From Rhodovulum sulfidophilum DSM 1374 (lineage in GTDB: Bacteria > Pseudomonadota > Alphaproteobacteria > Rhodobacterales > Rhodobacteraceae), in the NCBI RefSeq assembly GCF_001633165.1, contig NZ_CP015418.1:2170001-2234000 (forward strand): 64,000 bases of DNA, in the 5' to 3' direction. Below, piece by piece: positions 59,864 through 64,000 of the stretch. The translations under genes and the position numbers were made by a program. The notes under the pieces are model-generated. The model made no database searches and had not been told where the DNA came from. It saw nothing but the letters and a program-made list of their open reading frames with translations. Position 1 is the stretch's first letter. Each line of letters begins with the position of its first letter.

Positions 59864-60976
59864 ATGGCGCCCAGGCGTCCGAATGGTGCGGGCGCGTTTC
59901 CCAAGGCGGTAGAGACCCCCGCGCCAGTTCCGCCAGATCCTGCGACGCTTTATGCCGCTCTGGATCTCGGAACGAACAGTTGTCGTATGCTGATTGCCCA
60001 ACCCAAGGGCAGTCAGTTTCATGTCGTGGACAGCTTTTCGAAATCGGTCCAGCTCGGAACCGGTCTCGAAGGCTCCGGCCGGCTGAGCCGGGCGTCGATG
60101 GCGCGCACGGTCCAGGCGCTCAGGGTCTGCAAGGGCAAGCTTGAGACCCATGCCGTCGAACGGATGCGGCTGATCGCGACCGAGGCCTGTCGCCGTGCAG
60201 AGAATGCGCGCGAATTCATCAAGATGGTGCGTCGCGAGACCGGGCTGCGGCTCGAAATCATCCAGCCCGAGGAAGAGGCCCGGCTGGCGGTGGTTTCCTG
60301 CGCGCCGCTGGTCTCGACCAAGACCGAGCAGTTGCTGGTCGTCGATATCGGCGGCGGCTCGACCGAGCTTGTCTGGATCGATCTCTCGATGGTGCCGCGG
60401 CCAGAGCGGCCCCGCGCGATCATGCGGCTGCATGCGGGCTTTCACAGCGAGACCGGGCCGTTTCCGGCGGCCCGCGTGGTCGACTGGATCTCGGTGCCGC
60501 TGGGGGTCGCGACGCTGAAGGAGCAGTTCGACGATGTCGAGGACGATCACGCCCGCTTCGCGCTGATGAGCTGGTTCTTCGAGGAGAACCTGGCCGAGTT
60601 CTCGCCCTATTCGGCCGAGCAGACCAAGGACGGGTTCCAGATCATCGGCACCTCGGGCACGGTGACGACGGTGGCCGCGACCCATCTGGGGCTCCGGCGC
60701 TATGACCGGACCAAGGTCGACGGGCTTCGGATGACCTCGGGCCAGATCGACGAGGTGATCCGCAAGTATCTCGAGCTTGGCCCCGAGGGGCGGCGGGCCG
60801 ATCCCCGGATCGGGCGCGACCGGCATGCGCTGATCATGTCGGGGGCGGCGATCCTGCAGGCGCTGATGCGGGTCTGGCCGACCGACCGGATGTCGGTGGC
60901 CGATCGCGGTCTGCGCGAGGGCCTGCTTTATGCGCAGATGAGCGCGGACGGGGTTCTGGAGGAGGGGCCGTTCTGA
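59864..60976 (+). CDS. Ppx/GppA-family phosphatase
   Basis: The 370-residue ASKHA-fold enzyme has [15 protein letters not shown] and [15 protein letters not shown] phosphate-binding motifs and [12 protein letters not shown] near the end. Family members hydrolyse polyphosphate or pppGpp. It is shorter than E. coli Ppx because it lacks the HD-type C-terminal domain. rlmE follows closely. Confidence 0.92.
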   Translation: MAPRRPNGAGAFPKAVETPAPVPPDPATLYAALDLGTNSCRMLIAQPKGSQFHVVDSFSKSVQLGTGLEGSGRLSRASMARTVQALRVCKGKLETHAVERMRLIATEACRRAENAREFIKMVRRETGLRLEIIQPEEEARLAVVSCAPLVSTKTEQLLVVDIGGGSTELVWIDLSMVPRPERPRAIMRLHAGFHSETGPFPAARVVDWISVPLGVATLKEQFDDVEDDHARFALMSWFFEENLAEFSPYSAEQTKDGFQIIGTSGTVTTVAATHLGLRRYDRTKVDGLRMTSGQIDEVIRKYLELGPEGRRADPRIGRDRHALIMSGAAILQALMRVWPTDRMSVADRGLREGLLYAQMSADGVLEEGPF

Positions 60977-61055
60977 TGCGCCCTTGCCGCGGCGGCCCGG
61001 CTGGGGCAGATGTCGCGCCTGGGTATTTTTGCCAAGAAGAAGAACGAAGGCCGGG

Positions 61056-61763
61056 ATGACGGAGAAGAAGGGTTCGAGCGGGCGCGGGCAGCGCGACCTC
61101 AAGGTCAAGGTCAAGACGGCGCGCGGGCGGCGGCTGTCCTCGACGCGCTGGCTGGAGCGGCAGCTGAACGACCCCTATGTCAAGCGGGCGCGGGCCGAGG
61201 GCTATCGCGGGCGCGCGGCGTTCAAGATCATCGAGCTGGATGACAAGTACCGGTTCCTGGTGCCCGGCGCGCGGGTCGTCGATCTGGGCTGTGCGCCGGG
61301 CGGCTGGTGCCAGGTGGCGGTCAAGCGCGTGAATGCGCTGGGCGAGAAGACCGGCAAGGCCAGGGGCACCGTGCTGGGGGTCGATCTGCAGGAGGTCGAG
61401 CCCATTGCCGGGGCCGAGCTGCACCAGCTGGATTTCCTGGCCGACGATGCCGATGAACTGGTCAAGGGCTGGCTCGGGGGCAGCGCCGATGTGGTGATGA
61501 GCGACATGGCGGCGGCGTCCTCGGGGCACAAGCAGACCGACCATTTGCGGATCATCGGGCTGTGCGAGGCGGCGGCGGCGCTGGCCTTCGACGTGCTCGA
61601 CGAGGGCGGCACCTTTGTCGCCAAGGTGCTGGCAGGCGGGGCCGAGGCCGGGCTTCAGACCTTGCTGAAGCAGCGCTTCGCCAAGGTCGCCAATGTCAAG
61701 CCACCGGCCAGCCGGTCGGACAGTTCCGAGAAATTCGTGGTCGCGACCGGGTTCCGGGGCTGA
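61056..61763 (+). CDS. rlmE: 23S rRNA 2'-O-ribose methyltransferase
   Basis: The 235-residue FtsJ/RrmJ enzyme methylates U2552 of 23S rRNA. It has the SAM motif [15 protein letters not shown] and the catalytic K-D-K-E residues, including [17 protein letters not shown] and [12 protein letters not shown]. The start at 61056 gives the usual basic N-terminus. Confidence 0.95.
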   Translation: MTEKKGSSGRGQRDLKVKVKTARGRRLSSTRWLERQLNDPYVKRARAEGYRGRAAFKIIELDDKYRFLVPGARVVDLGCAPGGWCQVAVKRVNALGEKTGKARGTVLGVDLQEVEPIAGAELHQLDFLADDADELVKGWLGGSADVVMSDMAAASSGHKQTDHLRIIGLCEAAAALAFDVLDEGGTFVAKVLAGGAEAGLQTLLKQRFAKVANVKPPASRSDSSEKFVVATGFRG

Positions 61764-61777
61764 TCTCCGGAACCCGG
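61747..61777. terminator. 11-bp hairpin over the rlmE stop codon
   Basis: CCGGGTTCCGG (61747-61757) and CCGGAACCCGG (61767-61777) pair perfectly; the nine-base loop contains the rlmE TGA. It lies 8 bp from the end of convergent qor and may stop both transcripts. No T-run. Confidence 0.6.
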
Positions 61778-61784
61778 CGCGGGG

Positions 61785-62756
61785 TTATGGCAGCAGGACC
61801 GTGGCTCCGGTGGTGGCACGGGCTTCGAGTGCGCGATGGGCCTCGGCGGTTTCGGCCAGCGGCCAGCTCCGGCCGATCCGGGGCGTCAGCGTGCCATCGG
61901 CCACCGCCGCGAACAGCTCGGCCGCGCGGGTACGCAGCTCGGCCGGATCGGCGATGAAGTCGAACAGCACCGGTCGCGTTGCCGAAAGGCTGCCCTTGGC
62001 GAGGTCGGACAGGCGGAAATCCTCCGGCAGGCCCGAGGACTGTCCGAAGCTTACGAACATGCCGCGCGGTTTCAGGCAGGCGAGCGAGCCGCGCCAGGTG
62101 TCCTGTCCGACGCTGTCATAGACCGCGTCAACGCCGAGCCCGTCGGTCGCGGCCATCACCGGGCTCACGAAATCGCCCGCGCGGTAGTCGATCACCTCGG
62201 CATAGCCATGGGCGCGGGCGAGCGCCGTCTTTTCGGGCCCGCCCGCGGTGCCGATGGCGCGCACGCCCTTCGCCGCCAGCCATTGCCCCAGCAGAAGCCC
62301 GACGCCTCCGGCCGCGGCATGAACCAGAACGGTCTGGCCTTCGGTCGCCGGAAAGCTCGAGCGCATCAGGTATTGCGCGGTCAGCCCCTTCAGCATGATC
62401 GAGGCCGCGATCTCGTCGGGGATGGCGTCGGGCAGGGGCACCAGCCGGTCGGCGGGCAGCACGCGCGCGGTAGAGCAGGCGCCGGTCTGCGTCGTATAGG
62501 CGACGCGCTGGCCGACCGACAGCCCCTCGACGCCCTCGCCCAGCGCCTCGATGCGGCCCGCGGCCTCGCTGCCGGGGATCAGGATCTCGCCCGGCCAAGG
62601 GTAGAGGCCCGAGCGGAAATAGGTGTCGATGAAATTCAGCCCGACCGCGCCGTGGCGGACCAGCACCTCGCCGGGGCCGGGGGCGGGCGGGGTCCAGTCG
62701 ACCCAGTCAAGCGTCTCGGGGCCGCCCGGCGCGCGGGCGATGATGGCTTTTTCCAT
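61785..62756 (-). CDS. qor: quinone oxidoreductase (zeta-crystallin type)
   Basis: The 323-residue medium-chain reductase lacks zinc ligands and has the NADPH motif VHAAAGGVGLLLGQWLAAKG and GLNFIDTYFRSGLYP. It reduces quinones with NADPH in the cytoplasm. An AhpD-like gene follows on the opposite side of its start, 4 bp away, on the same strand. Confidence 0.92.
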   Translation of the reverse strand: MEKAIIARAPGGPETLDWVDWTPPAPGPGEVLVRHGAVGLNFIDTYFRSGLYPWPGEILIPGSEAAGRIEALGEGVEGLSVGQRVAYTTQTGACSTARVLPADRLVPLPDAIPDEIAASIMLKGLTAQYLMRSSFPATEGQTVLVHAAAGGVGLLLGQWLAAKGVRAIGTAGGPEKTALARAHGYAEVIDYRAGDFVSPVMAATDGLGVDAVYDSVGQDTWRGSLACLKPRGMFVSFGQSSGLPEDFRLSDLAKGSLSATRPVLFDFIADPAELRTRAAELFAAVADGTLTPRIGRSWPLAETAEAHRALEARATTGATVLLP

Positions 62757-62759
62757 GGC

Positions 62760-63164
62760 TCAGACCTCGAATTCGGGATCGACCGGCACCTGCAGCGCGG
62801 TGACCAGCGCATTGGTCTGCGAGGCCAGCCCGATCACGGCGAGGAAATCCTGGTACTGGGCCTCGGTCATGCCCTTGGCGCGTGCCGAGGCGGTATGGGA
62901 ATGGGCGCAATAGGAACAGCCATTGGCGACCGAGACCGCCATGTAGATCAGCTCCTTGGTCAGCGGGTCGAGCGCGCTTTCGCTCGCCATCACCGCCTTG
63001 ACCTGTGCCCAGGTCGTTTCCAGCACCGCGGGCTGGCTGGCCAGCGCCCGCCAGACATTGTTCACGAAATCGGTCTTGCGGGTGGCGCGGATGTCGTCGA
63101 ACACCGCCTTGACGCGCGGGTCGGCCTCTGCCTCCGCGTCGGTCCAGATCTTCACCGTGGCCAT
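62760..63164 (-). CDS. carboxymuconolactone decarboxylase / AhpD-like protein
   Basis: The 134-residue protein has the CxxC with trailing His (GCSYCAHSHTASARAKG) of the AhpD/CMD family with peroxidase-type thiol chemistry. It ends 3 bp before qor starts, so both are probably co-expressed in redox defence. Confidence 0.9.
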   Translation of the reverse strand: MATVKIWTDAEAEADPRVKAVFDDIRATRKTDFVNNVWRALASQPAVLETTWAQVKAVMASESALDPLTKELIYMAVSVANGCSYCAHSHTASARAKGMTEAQYQDFLAVIGLASQTNALVTALQVPVDPEFEV

Positions 63165-63232
63165 CGGGTCTCCTTGGGTCGGGGGAATGCGCCGCCCCGG
63201 GCTAGGGAGCCAGGAACGGCGGGAAAGAGGGC

Positions 63233-64000
63233 TCAGACCAGTGCGAAGATCCGCGCGGGGCCGCCGGTGCCGCCCCTGTGCTTGGGCGCGCCGATCACCA
63301 GCGTCGCGCCCGCCGCGGGCATCCGGTCGAGATTGGCGAGGCATTCGATGCCGAAGCGCCCCGAGGGCAGCCAGGCGTAATGCGCCGCGAAATCGGGCGA
63401 GTTGCCCGGATCGAGCGACAGCGTGGCGGACCCGATCGAGGCGGCGGCGGTTTCCTCGATCAGCATCTCGGCGGCCTCGGCGTGGAAGCCCGGATAATGC
63501 TGGACGCCCTCGGCATCGGCATTGCGAAAGCCCGGGCCGCTGGCCTTGTCGGCCCAGCCCGAGAACAGCGCGACGCAGGCATTTTCGGGGATCTCGCCAT
63601 GCGCGGCGATCCAGGCGCGGATGTCGTCGGGGGTGAGGGTGGTGTCCGGATCCTCTGCGGCGCGGGCGGCGATGTCGATCACGCAGAGCGGCGCGACCAG
63701 GGTCTCGACCGCGATCTCGTTCACCGCCGCGCCATCGGCCGAGAAATGCAGCGGCGCGTCGATATGGGTGCCGGTATGTTCGTTCACCCGGTATTCGGCG
63801 AGGTTGAAGCCATGTTCGGCGAAATTGAATTTCTGGTCCCAGAAGAATTGCCGTTCGCCGAAGAAGGTGGGGAAATCGGCCGAAAGCTCATGGGTCATGT
63901 CGGTCACCGCCGCATGGCCCTGTGCCATGGCCGGAGGCGCCGAGGCTGTCAGCCCGGCCGCCGCTGTCAGACCGGCCCCTGCCGCCCCGGCGAAGAAGCC
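63233..64000 (-). CDS. cyclase-family metal-dependent hydrolase, cut by window edge
   Basis: The visible 255 residues include the kynurenine-formamidase/cyclase motif NEHTGTHIDAPLHF (HxGTHxDxPxH) that binds divalent metal. The frame is open to the right edge through GLTAAAGLTASAPPAMA, the end of a Tat-like signal peptide, so the protein is exported and starts beyond 64000. The substrate is unknown. Confidence 0.88.
   Translation of the reverse strand, partial: GFFAGAAGAGLTAAAGLTASAPPAMAQGHAAVTDMTHELSADFPTFFGERQFFWDQKFNFAEHGFNLAEYRVNEHTGTHIDAPLHFSADGAAVNEIAVETLVAPLCVIDIAARAAEDPDTTLTPDDIRAWIAAHGEIPENACVALFSGWADKASGPGFRNADAEGVQHYPGFHAEAAEMLIEETAAASIGSATLSLDPGNSPDFAAHYAWLPSGRFGIECLANLDRMPAAGATLVIGAPKHRGGTGGPARIFALV

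Overview
The window looks like chromosomal DNA of a purple-bacterial or roseobacter relative (Alphaproteobacteria, Rhodobacteraceae). It is GC-rich with dense, often overlapping genes. It carries a circularly permuted two-piece tmRNA gene whose tag reads ANDNRAPVALAA, ornithine-lipid genes olsB-olsA, a ChpT-like phosphotransferase, the F1-ATPase zeta inhibitor, and an L21 protein with a helix-hairpin-helix tail. The species cannot be named from the sequence alone.

Region 1 (1-9650) is accessory DNA lying on the 3' side of a tRNA-Ser(CGA) gene. From the left it holds an intact IS3-family element, a three-gene operon (large serine recombinase plus two ParB-like proteins), a small helix-turn-helix gene, a parDE toxin-antitoxin locus broken by an IS1182-type remnant and a frameshift, an IS903-group element with a perfect 9-bp target duplication, and a mosaic of dehydratase, IS3 and recombinase scraps.

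Region 2 (9740-25760) is core genome: rplU-rpmA, two acetyltransferases, obgE-proB-proA, chpT, olsB-olsA, a ThiE-like gene, a TrmJ-like methyltransferase, ctaA, an M32 carboxypeptidase and CoA-linked genes.

Region 3 (25767-30860) carries part of a split, cobalamin-dependent methionine synthase: DUF1638 with a previously hidden small membrane gene, the corrinoid protein and the homocysteine methyltransferase, followed by the zeta inhibitor. The other parts lie at 53957-58559: a RACo-type reactivator with ferredoxin domain, the methyltetrahydrofolate:corrinoid methyltransferase, a MetF-like reductase and a small PF13769-type protein. Three of these proteins, encoded far apart, end in the same five-arginine tail, while the corrinoid protein begins with a strongly acidic stretch.

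Region 4 (31178-44690) contains purC-purS-[alcohol dehydrogenase]-purQ, a DctB/DctD-like two-component pair whose regulator lacks the sigma-54 GAFTGA loop, RNase E, and a sulfur group (TusA, CcdA, rhodanese, YeeE/TsuA-like transporter and a small overlapping gene).

Region 5 (44700-47390) is the permuted ssrA gene followed by decayed IS3 and IS5 copies around one small intact gene. Region 6 (47393-53415) is the imuA-imuB-dnaE2 mutagenesis cassette with a LexA box just before imuB, then a guanidinium exporter under a guanidine-II riboswitch. Region 7 (59123-64000) has a VPLPA-CTERM-like surface protein, Ppx/GppA, RlmE, a quinone oxidoreductase, an AhpD-like protein and a cyclase-family protein cut by the window edge.
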